Part shown: positions 16,482-25,580 of the stretch, in pieces
How positions within the stretch are numbered: the stretch's first letter is position 1
How the letters are laid out: every line of letters begins with the position of its first letter
Source: CAYLNH01 sp964384625
GTDB lineage: Bacteria; Verrucomicrobiota; Lentisphaeria; JABSQK01
DNA length: 32,194 nucleotides
Direction: 5' to 3'
Assembly (NCBI GenBank): GCA_964384625.1
Contig: CAYLNH010000054.1
Coordinates: 1 to 32,194, forward strand
Translations under genes and position numbers: made by a program
The notes under the pieces: model-generated
What the model saw: only the letters and a program-made list of their open reading frames with translations
What the model was told of the DNA's origin: nothing
The model's database searches: none

Positions 16482-17733
16482 GAACGCCATGCAGTGCATC
16501 GAGCCGGATGGATTGACCCCAGTGCCCGGTCCGTGGACCGGGATTGACGGATACGACGGTGAGCCCTTGACGGTGCCGTTGGATCGCGCACTCGGCAAAC
16601 AGGGGACCGTGATGGTCTGGGTCCGACTTGACCAGCCGATTGTCAACGGTCCGGATGTCGAGACTGACGGCCACACCGTGCTGGAGTTGGCCGGATTGGC
16701 CAAGCTGAACTTCTGGTGGTATCACGGCTACGGCGGGATTGTCTGGGAGTTCGCCCACAACCAGCGCCTGGGCAGTCTGGAAGTGCCGGGTCTGCCGGGG
16801 CCGCAGTGGCTGCACCTGTGCTACACCTGGGACGCGGCCGAAGGCCGGTTCCAGGGCTACGTCAACGGCACCCCGACCAGGATCCCCGGCACGCGAAATC
16901 AACCATGGGAGTGTCCGGACGTGGCTGAGATGACAGTCGATGCGTCGCGCTGGTCGATTGCCGGCCTGCAGGTCCTCGACCGTTGGATCAGTCGGGACGA
17001 AGCGCTGGCCGCGGTGCCGAGCATTTATCGCGGCGCCCTGGACCATACCCTCGGCGCGCAGGACCTGGGAACCCTCGATGCCGATGCCCGCCGCGGCGAA
17101 GAGGTGTTCCGGATCCCCCTGGCTGACGAAAGCGATATCGCCGGCTGGCAGATGGAAGGTCCCGGTGCCGTCAGTTTCGAAGACGGCTGGATGCGGATGT
17201 GGTCGACCACGCCGGAGGCGCCGGGCAAGGAAGGACACATTGTGCACTGGTGTCCGCAGGATCTGCCGGCCGATTTTCTGCTGGAGTTTGACGTCCGCGT
17301 GTTGAGTGATCTTGGGCTGAATATCATCTTCTTCTGCGCCAAGGGCCGCAACGGTGAGGACGCCCTGGATCCGGCCCTGAGTGAACGCACCGGCATCTTC
17401 GGCCACTACACCATGGGCGATCTGAACTGTTATCACACGTCGTACTTTGCCGGGCCGGGCCGGACGACGACGAACCTGCGCAAGAACCATGGCTTCTATC
17501 TGGTCGACAACGGCCCGATCGGCATTCCATCCGGCGATCACGACATCCACCAGGTGGCACTGTTGAAGGCCGGCGGCACGATCCGCCTGGCGGTCGACGG
17601 CCGTTGTGTGATCGACTGGCATGATGACGGCAAGCATTACGGCCCGGTGTTGGGCGCGGGCAAGATCGGGTTGCGCCAGATGAAGCCGACCACCGCGGAA
17701 TATCAAAATCTACACGTATCAACGTTGCGATAG
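16471..17733 (+). CDS. LamG-like + DUF1961 family protein
   Basis: 420-aa protein of two concanavalin-like halves. Residues ~20-170 look LamG-like (TVMVWVRLDQP, WLHLCYTWDAAEGRFQGYVN). Residues ~205-418 match DUF1961, related to YesU of Bacillus rhamnogalacturonan clusters: HTSYFAGPGRTTTNLRKN, then DHDIHQVALLKAGG and VIDWHDDGKHYGPVLGAGKIGLRQM-type sequence. Carbohydrate binding or hydrolysis is likely; no activity is established from sequence. ATG 16471 overlaps the heparinase-like gene by 11 nt, with GGAG at 16457-16460. No signal peptide is present, which groups it with the cytoplasmic heparinase-like enzyme. Confidence 0.78.
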   Translation: MTTKNAMQCIEPDGLTPVPGPWTGIDGYDGEPLTVPLDRALGKQGTVMVWVRLDQPIVNGPDVETDGHTVLELAGLAKLNFWWYHGYGGIVWEFAHNQRLGSLEVPGLPGPQWLHLCYTWDAAEGRFQGYVNGTPTRIPGTRNQPWECPDVAEMTVDASRWSIAGLQVLDRWISRDEALAAVPSIYRGALDHTLGAQDLGTLDADARRGEEVFRIPLADESDIAGWQMEGPGAVSFEDGWMRMWSTTPEAPGKEGHIVHWCPQDLPADFLLEFDVRVLSDLGLNIIFFCAKGRNGEDALDPALSERTGIFGHYTMGDLNCYHTSYFAGPGRTTTNLRKNHGFYLVDNGPIGIPSGDHDIHQVALLKAGGTIRLAVDGRCVIDWHDDGKHYGPVLGAGKIGLRQMKPTTAEYQNLHVSTLR

Positions 17734-17757
17734 AACCACAAAAGGAGACAGCAATAC

Positions 17758-20700
17758 ATGAGAAACCGATGGAGAGTGCTGCTGGCGGGAATCGTGATGG
17801 GAACAACGCTGCTGGTGACGGCCGGTGTGCCGATCGCCAAAGACGGCAAGGCGGCGGCCGTGATTGTTCACAACGGCCACAGCAAGGAACCCAATGGCTT
17901 TCCCGGGCGCATTCTCGGCGTCAAGAAGGGGACGATCAAACCGCCGGCCGTGGAATTGCAGAGCTATCTGAAGCAGATCACCGGCGCCGAACTGCCGTTG
18001 GTCGCCTCACTCAAAGAGGCCGGCGACCGGCCGGCGATTATCCTGGAAGTCGTTGACCATGTCAAAGGCGCCAGTGACCGGGATACCGGCAGACACGCGT
18101 ACCGGATTCAAACGAAAGGCAATCAGCTGACGCTGACCGCGGCGACCGAGATGAGCCTGTACAACGCGGTTTACGGCTTCCTCGAAGATCATCTGGGCTG
18201 TCATTTCTACAGCTATCGCCTGAAGCGCGGCGGCCACGGCGCCAGTTTTTATGTTGGCCCGGGTTTTGAGGTGATCCCCGAGAACGCAAACCTGACCGTG
18301 AGGAATATCGACGATTTCCAGGAACCCTCTCTCGCATCACGCGGATTAATCTTCCGTATGGGCGGATACCCGTGGATCCTGAAAAACCGCGGCATCGGTG
18401 CAGGCGGATCGACCAGCGGCGCTCGCGCCGCCGGACACACGATGTACAGCATTGTGCCGCCGAAAGACAAGAAGCGCGGCAAAAAGGTTGTTGCCAAGGG
18501 GGTGTTCGACGAGCACCCGGAGGTCTACCCGATGACCAAGGACGGCAAACGCCATCCGGATATGCACAATCAGGGGATCTGCGGCACGGCCGAAGCCTTG
18601 CCGAAACTGTTGGCTCAGGGCATCCTGCAGCGGGCCGGCCGCCGAAAACCGGTGAGCAGGGACTACAGCGGTCTTGTGCCGGTTGGGCAGGGCGACGGGT
18701 TTCAGGGCTGCCACTGTCCGAAGTGCCGGGCGCTGGTCGAGAAGGAGCAATCGGAAGCAGCCCCGTTGATCCTTGCCTTGAACGGTGCTTTGGAGATCCT
18801 CGAGAAGGATTACCCGAAACTGAAGCTTATCACCTTTTCCTATTTCAACACCCTGGATGCACCGAAGACGCTGAAGCCGCACAAGAATCTCTGGGTCAAC
18901 GTTGTGTCCAGTGCGCACAGCAAGAACTCGGCCGGCGACCAGATGGGGTTGATTGAGGATAACCCCGCGAATCTGAAGTATGCCCGGGCGTTGAAGGAAT
19001 GGCCGAAGATTGCCCCCGGCCGCGTCACCGTCTGGCATTGGGATACCTATCGCGCCGACTGGCCGTCGATGTTCTATGTCGACGATAATGTGAAGTACAT
19101 GGTCAAGTGCGGCGTCTACGGCATCAACCCGCAGACTTGCGGCGGGCCGTGGGACCAGTTGCTGAATTGGCTGTATATGAAACTGGCCTGGAACGCCGAG
19201 CTTGACGGCGACGCGCTGATCCGTCAGTATCTGGAGGACAGCTACGGCAAAGAGGCCGCGGCCCACGTCTGGAACTATCTGAAACTCGGACAGAAGGCTT
19301 ACGAAGAGGCCATGTGGGTGCCCAGCGCCGTACGCTGGAGCGGTTGGACGCGGATGACGTCGCAGAAGCTCTTCCACGAAACGATTCGCGAACAGATGAT
19401 CCGGGAGATGGACCTGGCCCAGGCGGCGGCCGCAAAACACGGCACGAAAGCGCAGCAGGCGAACCTGCTGGGCGCTCGTAAACGTTCGGTGGACCGCGTT
19501 GTCCTGGAAGCCGCCGCCTACGGCGGGCCGTGGGGCATGGTGAAGACAGCGGGCAAGACCTGGTTCGTCCCGGACGCCAACCCGCAGGTCGTCCCCTGTC
19601 TGCAGCGGGCCCGAAGCGGACAGAACATGGTCAACGTGGCTCGCAACGGCAAGAGCTATGGTGGCGTTGTGGTTAAATTGACCGGCAAGAGTGCGACAGC
19701 CGCGGTGTGTCCGGATTTGCGTGGGCAGATTGTCAGTCTGGTTGATAAGGCCAGCGGCAAGGAACTGTTGTCCGCCGAGAATGCGGAAGCCGGGTACGGC
19801 GACGAGTTCGGTCGCATCCGTCATGAAGTCGTCTTGCCCCGGCCGGAGACCGGGCGGGCGGAACGCAAGCTGACGGTGGAAGCCTGGGGTACGCTCTGGT
19901 CGGACTATGACAACGCCGGCAAGCAAGTGCTGCGGACCGAGACCATTCTTGCCCATGGCAGATTCGATGCGAAACAGTTTCTGCATCGCACCGTGTCCGT
20001 CACTGCCGCCGGCTTGCGCGTGGAACGCAGCTACACCGGTGGTTTGAAACGGCCGGACCGGCTGAATGCCCGCTGGCGGCTGGCACTGCCGGAACCGAAG
20101 AAGGCGCGCGTTACCGTCAGCGGCGGAGGCATCAAGCGGCTGATGGATCTGCGCTATGCCGAGCCCGGCGGCATCCGTTTCGTCAAAGCCGGCCAGCGAC
20201 CGCCGGGGTATGAAGGTCTCGACGCCATGGACGAGAAGTGGGATGCGGTCACCGCGGTCAGTGATGCCCAGGTCGTCGAACTGAAGGTGAGCAACACCGA
20301 TGGCAACGTTGTCGTTCTGCTGGATCGTGGTGACGGTGTTGCTGCCGTGTTGACCGTGCGGGCCAAGGGGCTGACGGCGGTCCTGCTCAAGCCAGTGGTC
20401 GGCGAGAACTACCTCGAAGTGCAGTTCGTCTCTGCCTTGCCCGCCAAAGAGCAGGTCGAGAGCTACATATTGCCGGCGCAGGTGCTGACGACGAAGAACG
20501 TCGCGCCCGGAAAGGCCATCCAAGAACCCGAAAAGAAGGAAACGCCGAAAATCCGGATTACCGGCAAAAGCACGGCGATCAACGAAATCGACGGCGCCGA
20601 GTTGATCTGGATTCCGGCCGGCGAATTCGTCCGCGGCAGTGATGCAAAACTGGCGGGGGCCGACGAAAAGCCGCAGCGCAAGATCATGTTGGACGGCTAC

Positions 20701-21309
20701 TGGATCTACAAGCACCCGGTTACGGTCGGCCAGTACAAGGCCTTCTGCGAAGCCGCCGGTCGCGAATTCAAGCAGCCTTGGGGCCAGGGCAAGAAGGCCG
20801 AGCCCCAGGGCAAGGACGAACAGTATGCGGCCCAGGCAACGTGGTATGACGCCCGCGACTACGCCCGTTGGGCAAGAGGCGGACTGCCGACGGAAGCGCA
20901 ATGGGAAAAGGCGGCCCGCGGGACCGATGGTCGCGTCTATCCCTGGGGCAATGACTGGAACCCGGATCGCTGTGTCAGCCTGGAGAATACGGTCTACAAA
21001 TTCAACGAAGGCTTTCGTCCGGTGGGCAGTAAGCCCGAAGGCGCCAGTCCCTACGGCGTGTTGGACATGGCCGGCAATACCTGGGAGTGGACCAACGACT
21101 GGTACGATTACGACTACTACAAAAACGCGCCGGCCAAGAATCCCACCGGTCCCGAGACCGGCAGTTTCAAGGTCATGCGCGGTGGTTGCAGTCTGTATGA
21201 CTGGCGGTTTTGCCGGACGACTGCGCGCTTCATCAACCCGCCGCAGGTGAATGACTGGACGCCGGTCGGCTTCCGCTGCGTCGTCCTCGCGCCGGGTCCG
21301 AAGAAGTAG
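17758..21309 (+). CDS. DUF4838 hydrolase-like protein fused to SUMF1-fold domain
   Basis: 1183-aa exported protein; AGGAG at 17743-17747 precedes the ATG and the N-terminal signal peptide runs to about TAGVPIA. Residues ~30-170 form a GH20-like N-domain (AVELQSYLKQITGAELPL), followed by DUF4838-type sequence (LYNAVYGFLEDHLGC, FDEHPEVYPMTKDG, GCHCPKC, TVWHWDTYRADWPS). Residues ~620-930 appear beta-sandwich. Residues ~944-1178 are a formylglycine-generating-enzyme/SUMF1 fold (WIPAGEFVRGSD, LPTEAQWEKAARG, YPWGNDWN, GNTWEWTNDWY, GFRCVV). In true aerobic FGE the active site is RGGSYxCxxxxC; here it reads RGGCSLYDWRFC, with Tyr1147 replacing the first Cys and Cys1152 kept. Sulfatase-maturase activity is therefore doubtful, and a binding or structural role is more likely. 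Confidence 0.83.
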   Translation: MRNRWRVLLAGIVMGTTLLVTAGVPIAKDGKAAAVIVHNGHSKEPNGFPGRILGVKKGTIKPPAVELQSYLKQITGAELPLVASLKEAGDRPAIILEVVDHVKGASDRDTGRHAYRIQTKGNQLTLTAATEMSLYNAVYGFLEDHLGCHFYSYRLKRGGHGASFYVGPGFEVIPENANLTVRNIDDFQEPSLASRGLIFRMGGYPWILKNRGIGAGGSTSGARAAGHTMYSIVPPKDKKRGKKVVAKGVFDEHPEVYPMTKDGKRHPDMHNQGICGTAEALPKLLAQGILQRAGRRKPVSRDYSGLVPVGQGDGFQGCHCPKCRALVEKEQSEAAPLILALNGALEILEKDYPKLKLITFSYFNTLDAPKTLKPHKNLWVNVVSSAHSKNSAGDQMGLIEDNPANLKYARALKEWPKIAPGRVTVWHWDTYRADWPSMFYVDDNVKYMVKCGVYGINPQTCGGPWDQLLNWLYMKLAWNAELDGDALIRQYLEDSYGKEAAAHVWNYLKLGQKAYEEAMWVPSAVRWSGWTRMTSQKLFHETIREQMIREMDLAQAAAAKHGTKAQQANLLGARKRSVDRVVLEAAAYGGPWGMVKTAGKTWFVPDANPQVVPCLQRARSGQNMVNVARNGKSYGGVVVKLTGKSATAAVCPDLRGQIVSLVDKASGKELLSAENAEAGYGDEFGRIRHEVVLPRPETGRAERKLTVEAWGTLWSDYDNAGKQVLRTETILAHGRFDAKQFLHRTVSVTAAGLRVERSYTGGLKRPDRLNARWRLALPEPKKARVTVSGGGIKRLMDLRYAEPGGIRFVKAGQRPPGYEGLDAMDEKWDAVTAVSDAQVVELKVSNTDGNVVVLLDRGDGVAAVLTVRAKGLTAVLLKPVVGENYLEVQFVSALPAKEQVESYILPAQVLTTKNVAPGKAIQEPEKKETPKIRITGKSTAINEIDGAELIWIPAGEFVRGSDAKLAGADEKPQRKIMLDGYWIYKHPVTVGQYKAFCEAAGREFKQPWGQGKKAEPQGKDEQYAAQATWYDARDYARWARGGLPTEAQWEKAARGTDGRVYPWGNDWNPDRCVSLENTVYKFNEGFRPVGSKPEGASPYGVLDMAGNTWEWTNDWYDYDYYKNAPAKNPTGPETGSFKVMRGGCSLYDWRFCRTTARFINPPQVNDWTPVGFRCVVLAPGPKK

Positions 21310-22689
21310 ATGCAGGACCAATCCACAATTGGGGCAACGCACACGGGCCGCACACACTGCCGCTGTCGGCTTTGGCCTGCGGTTTGTGTGTTGCTGTTTT
21401 GTTTGTATCTGATGCTTGTGACGGCCGTCGCCAACGATGCCTTGCCGGGCACACTTAAGCCGGACGAGATTGTGGTTGTGGCGAACGCGTCGTCGAAGGA
21501 CTCCCTGCGGGTGGCGCGGCACTACATGCAGCGACGGAAAATTCCGGAGGCGCACTTGTTCACGTTCGCGTACGCGGACCACAGCAAGCTGGAACCGATG
21601 GACCAGAATCCGGCGTGGTATCCGTATCCGGTATTTCGTCGTGATGTTGTGAAGCCGTTGGAAGCGTTTCTGGAGGAGCGCCAGCTGAAGGAACGCGTGT
21701 TGTGTCTGGTGACCGTATACGGTACGCCTTATCGCATCGGGCGTTTCGAATTCACACCAGCCCAGGAGAAGGCGTTGCGGGCGGAGGTGGCGGCGGCCGC
21801 CAAGAAGAAGGGGCTGGACGCCGAGCAAACGAAGAAATTGCTGAAGAAGACGCGTCACCGACTGTGGTATTCGAACAAGGCCTTCGACAGCGAGCTGGCC
21901 TGGTTGTTCGGCAAGCCGAGGACGGGCAAGGATGATTCGCCGCTGGCCGGGATGCGCGCCCGCCTGCCGTGGCAGCAGAATGAGTTCTACAACGCAGACT
22001 TGGACTTTGGCGCGTTCCGTAAGAAGCAGTTGGCCGGTAAGTCGAAGGGGCTGCTGTACATGGTGGCGCGGCTGGATGGCGAAACGCCGGTGATCGCCAT
22101 GGGGTTGGTCGATAAAGCGTTGGCGGCGGAGAAGGGCGGCGGACTGAAAGGCGCGTTCTGTCTGGACGCACGTAACAAAGGCCCGAACCGCAAGGGCTAC
22201 AATCAGGGCGACTGGTGGATCCGGCGGGCGCATGAGAGTCTGACCCGGGCCGGTATGAAAGGGGTCTACGACACTGCCGGCAAACCGCTGGCCGCCGGGA
22301 CCTGTCCGGCCCCGGCGATCTACTGGGGCTTCTACCATCCGTTCGATTACCGCGGCGAGATCTTCAATCACAAGTTTGCCGTCGGCGCCATCGGCTGCGA
22401 ACAGGCCAGTTTCGAAGCGGCGCGTTTATGGCGCGGCAAGGTTGGCAAAGGCAAAGGCGGTCCCTGGGTGCCGGGGATGTTGAAGGACGGCGTCACGGTC
22501 GCGATCGGTCCTGTGTCCGAGCCCTATTTGCAAGCTTTCCCGGAGACGCAGGTTTTCTTCCCGAAACTCCTGTCCGGCTGGTGTGTCGGCCAGGCCTATT
22601 GGGCGTCGATCAAACAACGAAGTTGGCGGCTGATCATCATCGGCGATCCGATGTATCGGCCGTTTCCGAACCGTGGTGTGGAGGACTGA
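21310..22689 (+). CDS. TIGR03790-type secreted protein of unknown function
   Basis: 459-aa protein starting immediately after the upstream stop codon. A hydrophobic segment at about residues 21-41 (WPAVCVLLFCLYLMLVTAVA) acts as signal peptide or anchor. The mature N-terminus has the family pattern IVVVANASSKDSLRVARHYM, then RRKIPEAHLF and VTVYGTPYRIG, and the end has IIIGDPMYRPFP. This matches the uncharacterised TIGR03790 family, common in planctomycete- and acidobacteria-like genomes. A Lys/Ala-rich, probably helical insert is at ~150-185. No catalytic function is known. It sits one nucleotide before the lipoprotein gene, so the pair is probably co-translated. Confidence 0.75.
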   Translation: MQDQSTIGATHTGRTHCRCRLWPAVCVLLFCLYLMLVTAVANDALPGTLKPDEIVVVANASSKDSLRVARHYMQRRKIPEAHLFTFAYADHSKLEPMDQNPAWYPYPVFRRDVVKPLEAFLEERQLKERVLCLVTVYGTPYRIGRFEFTPAQEKALRAEVAAAAKKKGLDAEQTKKLLKKTRHRLWYSNKAFDSELAWLFGKPRTGKDDSPLAGMRARLPWQQNEFYNADLDFGAFRKKQLAGKSKGLLYMVARLDGETPVIAMGLVDKALAAEKGGGLKGAFCLDARNKGPNRKGYNQGDWWIRRAHESLTRAGMKGVYDTAGKPLAAGTCPAPAIYWGFYHPFDYRGEIFNHKFAVGAIGCEQASFEAARLWRGKVGKGKGGPWVPGMLKDGVTVAIGPVSEPYLQAFPETQVFFPKLLSGWCVGQAYWASIKQRSWRLIIIGDPMYRPFPNRGVED

Positions 22690-22690
22690 A

Positions 22691-24430
22691 ATGCGCAGGT
22701 TGATTCTGCAGACGGCTTCTGTTGTTGCCCTGGGCGTTCTCGGCGGCTGCGCGTCAAAGCACAGCCAGCCGGCGACAGACGCGATTCTGTCCGAGCCGCA
22801 AGGACCGCCTTGCGGTTCGTCTATCGGCAGTGCCGGCCATTACCTGACCGGCGGTACTATCGTCTATCTGCTCAACGACGCCGGCACGGACTTCACCGTC
22901 ACGCTGTATCGCTACAACTGGCCGTTCAAAGGCGGCTGGAACCGACGCGACCTGCATGTGACCATTACGAATCCGGCCGATAAGGAGGTCGTCGATAAGA
23001 CTGTGACGACGGACGAGGACGGGGTGACGATCTCAGTCCCCGGCGCTGTCCGGGGCGTGTACAAGGTGGACGTCGACGAACGATTCACCCTGAACTACTG
23101 GCACCTGGAAACGTCTCTGTCGCGGGCCGTCGCCTGGACCGGGCCGGGAACCGGAGTGGCCTATCGCGATCAGGCCTGGTTTATGGCGACGCCGATGGTC
23201 CCGCGGACGTGGTATTTCTTCGTTCCGGAAGGCACCAAGACCTTTTCCATGAAGGCCCAGAGCTGTGTGGCGCGGTCGCAACGCGAAGACCACGGTCTGA
23301 TCATCCGCTCGCCGCGCGGCCAGCCGCTGGCGGCGTTGTGGGACCAGGCGAATCCGACGGTGGTTAACGGCGAAATCGTCGCCGGTCGCAAGCCGCCGCG
23401 GACGCAGCGATGCGACATCGTGGTCGAGCCTGGCAGCGACGGCCGCTTCTGGAGTGTTGAAGTGCGCCTGGGCGGCGGGCATACGTATTCGGATGTGAAT
23501 CTGTCGCTGGATGGTGTGCCGCCGTACTTGTCGCCGTCTTCCGAGACCTGGTTCAACCCGAAAACCGGCAAGCCGGCGCCTTTGAAGCGCTATGACGACG
23601 ACCCGTTTGTGCGCGCGGACGTGCCGCCGGAGAACGAGCGGGAGCGGCCGTATCTGCACTACTGGGTGCCGTGCCCGGCGGTCGGCGATCCCGACGGCAA
23701 CGAGATCCGCTGTCCGGCCCGTCTGGCGCTGTGGAACCCTGAGGGCCGTGAGTTGACCTGGACCTTGCGCAGTTATGTGGCGCGCAATATGCACGCGATC
23801 AAACGCGGCGACGTCCCGGCGGAAACCGCGCGCCTTCAGATAAGCGACGGCCGGGGCAGGGTGCTGCGTACCGAGACCGTCACGCTGCACCCGAAGAAAC
23901 ACGTCAAGCGAAAGCTGACCTTCAAAGGGGTGCGCGTCATCCGGGTCACGGACGCGGAGCACTTCTGGAGCTACACCTATCCGGCGACGCCCGTTGTGCT
24001 GCTGGGAGATCCGTTGGCTGATGATTGGTCGCGCTTTCACCTGGAGATCGGGTCGCTGCGGCATTGGTACTTCAACGTGCCGGAGGACTGCCGCGAATTC
24101 AGGATCCGCTATGCCGCGCGATTCAAGCGGGATGTGGCGGCGATCGAGGTGCATGCCCCGGATCGCCGGGTGGCCGTTCTATACGGCGGTCGCGGCGAAC
24201 AGCGCGTGGTCGTGCCGCGCGGAACAGCCGGCAAGATCTGGCATCTGCGTTTGGACGTGGGCGGAGCTACCGAGTACCGGCCGAAGCCCGGGCAGGCGCG
24301 TTTCCCGACCATCCCGGTGGACTTGGATTTGCGCGGCGTGCCGGCCTGCCTGGCGCCGACGTGGGAACAGTGGTTTTCGCCCGCTGAGGTCCTGAAGAAA
24401 GAACGCCGCGACGAATCCCTCAATCCGTGA
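22691..24430 (+). CDS. Lipoprotein with internal tandem duplication
   Basis: 579-aa lipoprotein precursor. ATG 22691 is chosen over the upstream in-frame ATG 22673 because GGAGG (22680-22684) is 6 nt away and a lipobox follows correctly: LGGC with Cys20, then Ala, which predicts outer-membrane sorting under the E. coli rule. The rest is two copies of one beta-rich module of about 280 residues. Unit 1 carries WYFFVPEG and ends LSLDGVPPYLSPSSETWFNP; unit 2 carries WYFNVPED and ends LDLRGVPACLAPTWEQWFSP. The intervening halves also match in pattern (VEVRLGGG / LRLDVGGA). The family is not recognised; surface glycan binding is a reasonable guess. Confidence 0.75.
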   Translation: MRRLILQTASVVALGVLGGCASKHSQPATDAILSEPQGPPCGSSIGSAGHYLTGGTIVYLLNDAGTDFTVTLYRYNWPFKGGWNRRDLHVTITNPADKEVVDKTVTTDEDGVTISVPGAVRGVYKVDVDERFTLNYWHLETSLSRAVAWTGPGTGVAYRDQAWFMATPMVPRTWYFFVPEGTKTFSMKAQSCVARSQREDHGLIIRSPRGQPLAALWDQANPTVVNGEIVAGRKPPRTQRCDIVVEPGSDGRFWSVEVRLGGGHTYSDVNLSLDGVPPYLSPSSETWFNPKTGKPAPLKRYDDDPFVRADVPPENERERPYLHYWVPCPAVGDPDGNEIRCPARLALWNPEGRELTWTLRSYVARNMHAIKRGDVPAETARLQISDGRGRVLRTETVTLHPKKHVKRKLTFKGVRVIRVTDAEHFWSYTYPATPVVLLGDPLADDWSRFHLEIGSLRHWYFNVPEDCREFRIRYAARFKRDVAAIEVHAPDRRVAVLYGGRGEQRVVVPRGTAGKIWHLRLDVGGATEYRPKPGQARFPTIPVDLDLRGVPACLAPTWEQWFSPAEVLKKERRDESLNP

Positions 24431-24499
24431 ACGACTGAAACGCGCCCCAAAACGGCGACTTGGCCGCGGGCTGTTCAAAGCAGGAACGAAAGACGATAG

Positions 24500-25546
24500 A
24501 TGAGTAAAGAGACTTCGAGCGATTTGCTGTCGGGATTCGGCGAGTATTGGTGCGGCGAGCGGCAGGGGCCGTTGGTGTCGATTGTCACCGAACCCAAGTA
24601 CCGGCAGATCTTCGATCATTTCAAGCCGAATCTGGAACAGGTCGCCGATGCCGCGGCGGCCGGCATTCGCGCCGATCTGGAGTCGGGCGTCAATGTGCTG
24701 CCGACCTTGTATTGCGACTTCGGCACAATCAGCACAGCCAAGCTCTACGGCGGCAGGATCCTGCCGCCGCCGGAAGAGGGCTGCGTCCATATTGAACCGG
24801 TGGCGCAGACCACCGCGGATCTCGAGGCGTTGACGCCCTGCGCTTTCGAAGATTCCGATTTCCAACTGGCGCTGGATCTTTATGGTCTGGTCTGCGACCG
24901 ACTGGATACGAATGACGTGTATCTTCGCACCCCGGATTTTCAGGGACCCCTGAACACGCTGGCGCTGGTGATGGACCAGCAGGAACTGCTGATGGCGATG
25001 TACACGGACCCGACGCCGATCCATACGGCGTTGGACCGGATCACGACGACGTTGATCGACTACCACCAGCGCCTGCGCCGCGAATTGGGCGGTGGCAAGG
25101 TCATCGGCAGTATCTGGCCATATACCTTTCTGCCGGAGGATCTCGGCGCGTCAATCACGCAGGATATGCTGCCGTTGTTGAGCGCCGACTCTTATCGCGA
25201 ATTCGAGTTGCCCTGTCTGCAGCGGATCGCGCAAGCGTTCAACGGCGTGCAGATCCATTGCTGCGGCAAGTACGCCCAGCACTTGCCGGCGCTGCGCGCG
25301 TCCGGTATGGCGATCCGCAGTCTGGAGTTCCACCATCCGTTCACGCCGTTTCAGGAGATCCACGCGGTGTTCGGCGACGACATCGTTTACATCCCCTATC
25401 TCTTCAGCGAGTGCGACGATTACCAGGACTACCTGGCGTTCGCCAAGGACCTCCTGGCGCAGGGCACGGGCACGACCCGGTTCTGGTTTGCCCAGGCGGC
25501 CGAATGGACCGACGGCGCCGCGCTGCAGGAGTTGGTTCAATCCTAA
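24500..25546 (+). CDS. Uroporphyrinogen decarboxylase-family (URO-D/MtaA-like) protein
   Basis: 348-aa cytoplasmic protein of the URO-D superfamily, which includes true decarboxylases and cobalamin- or corrinoid-dependent methyltransferases such as MtaA and CmuA. Visible features are the N-terminal region, DLESGVNVLPTLYCDFGT, an internal LNTLALVMDQQELLMAMYTD segment and IHCCGKYAQHLPAL, where the His-Cys pair could be part of a metal site as in MtaA-type enzymes. Synthesis of haem is unlikely in this context; demethylation or remodelling of a glycan-derived compound is possible but inferred. It is preceded by a 69-bp spacer without a clear terminator and followed by a hairpin-rich gene-free stretch. 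Confidence 0.75.
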   Translation: MSKETSSDLLSGFGEYWCGERQGPLVSIVTEPKYRQIFDHFKPNLEQVADAAAAGIRADLESGVNVLPTLYCDFGTISTAKLYGGRILPPPEEGCVHIEPVAQTTADLEALTPCAFEDSDFQLALDLYGLVCDRLDTNDVYLRTPDFQGPLNTLALVMDQQELLMAMYTDPTPIHTALDRITTTLIDYHQRLRRELGGGKVIGSIWPYTFLPEDLGASITQDMLPLLSADSYREFELPCLQRIAQAFNGVQIHCCGKYAQHLPALRASGMAIRSLEFHHPFTPFQEIHAVFGDDIVYIPYLFSECDDYQDYLAFAKDLLAQGTGTTRFWFAQAAEWTDGAALQELVQS

Positions 25547-25580
25547 TGCCGGTTGCGAAGACAATAGCTGCGAATTGCCG

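Noticed and set aside
20590..21309. Functional sulfatase maturase (FGE)
   Set aside because: The first catalytic Cys is Tyr and the domain is the tail of a large exported protein, while both sulfatases appear cytoplasmic.
18346..22371. 1341-codon open frame on the minus strand
   Set aside because: It lies antisense to two well-supported genes, has no family resemblance and is Arg/Gln/His/Val-rich, as expected for a GC-rich shadow frame.
24500..25546. Haem biosynthesis HemE
   Set aside because: URO-D family resemblance exists, but the catabolic context and divergent sequence favour a paralog; no other haem genes are present.
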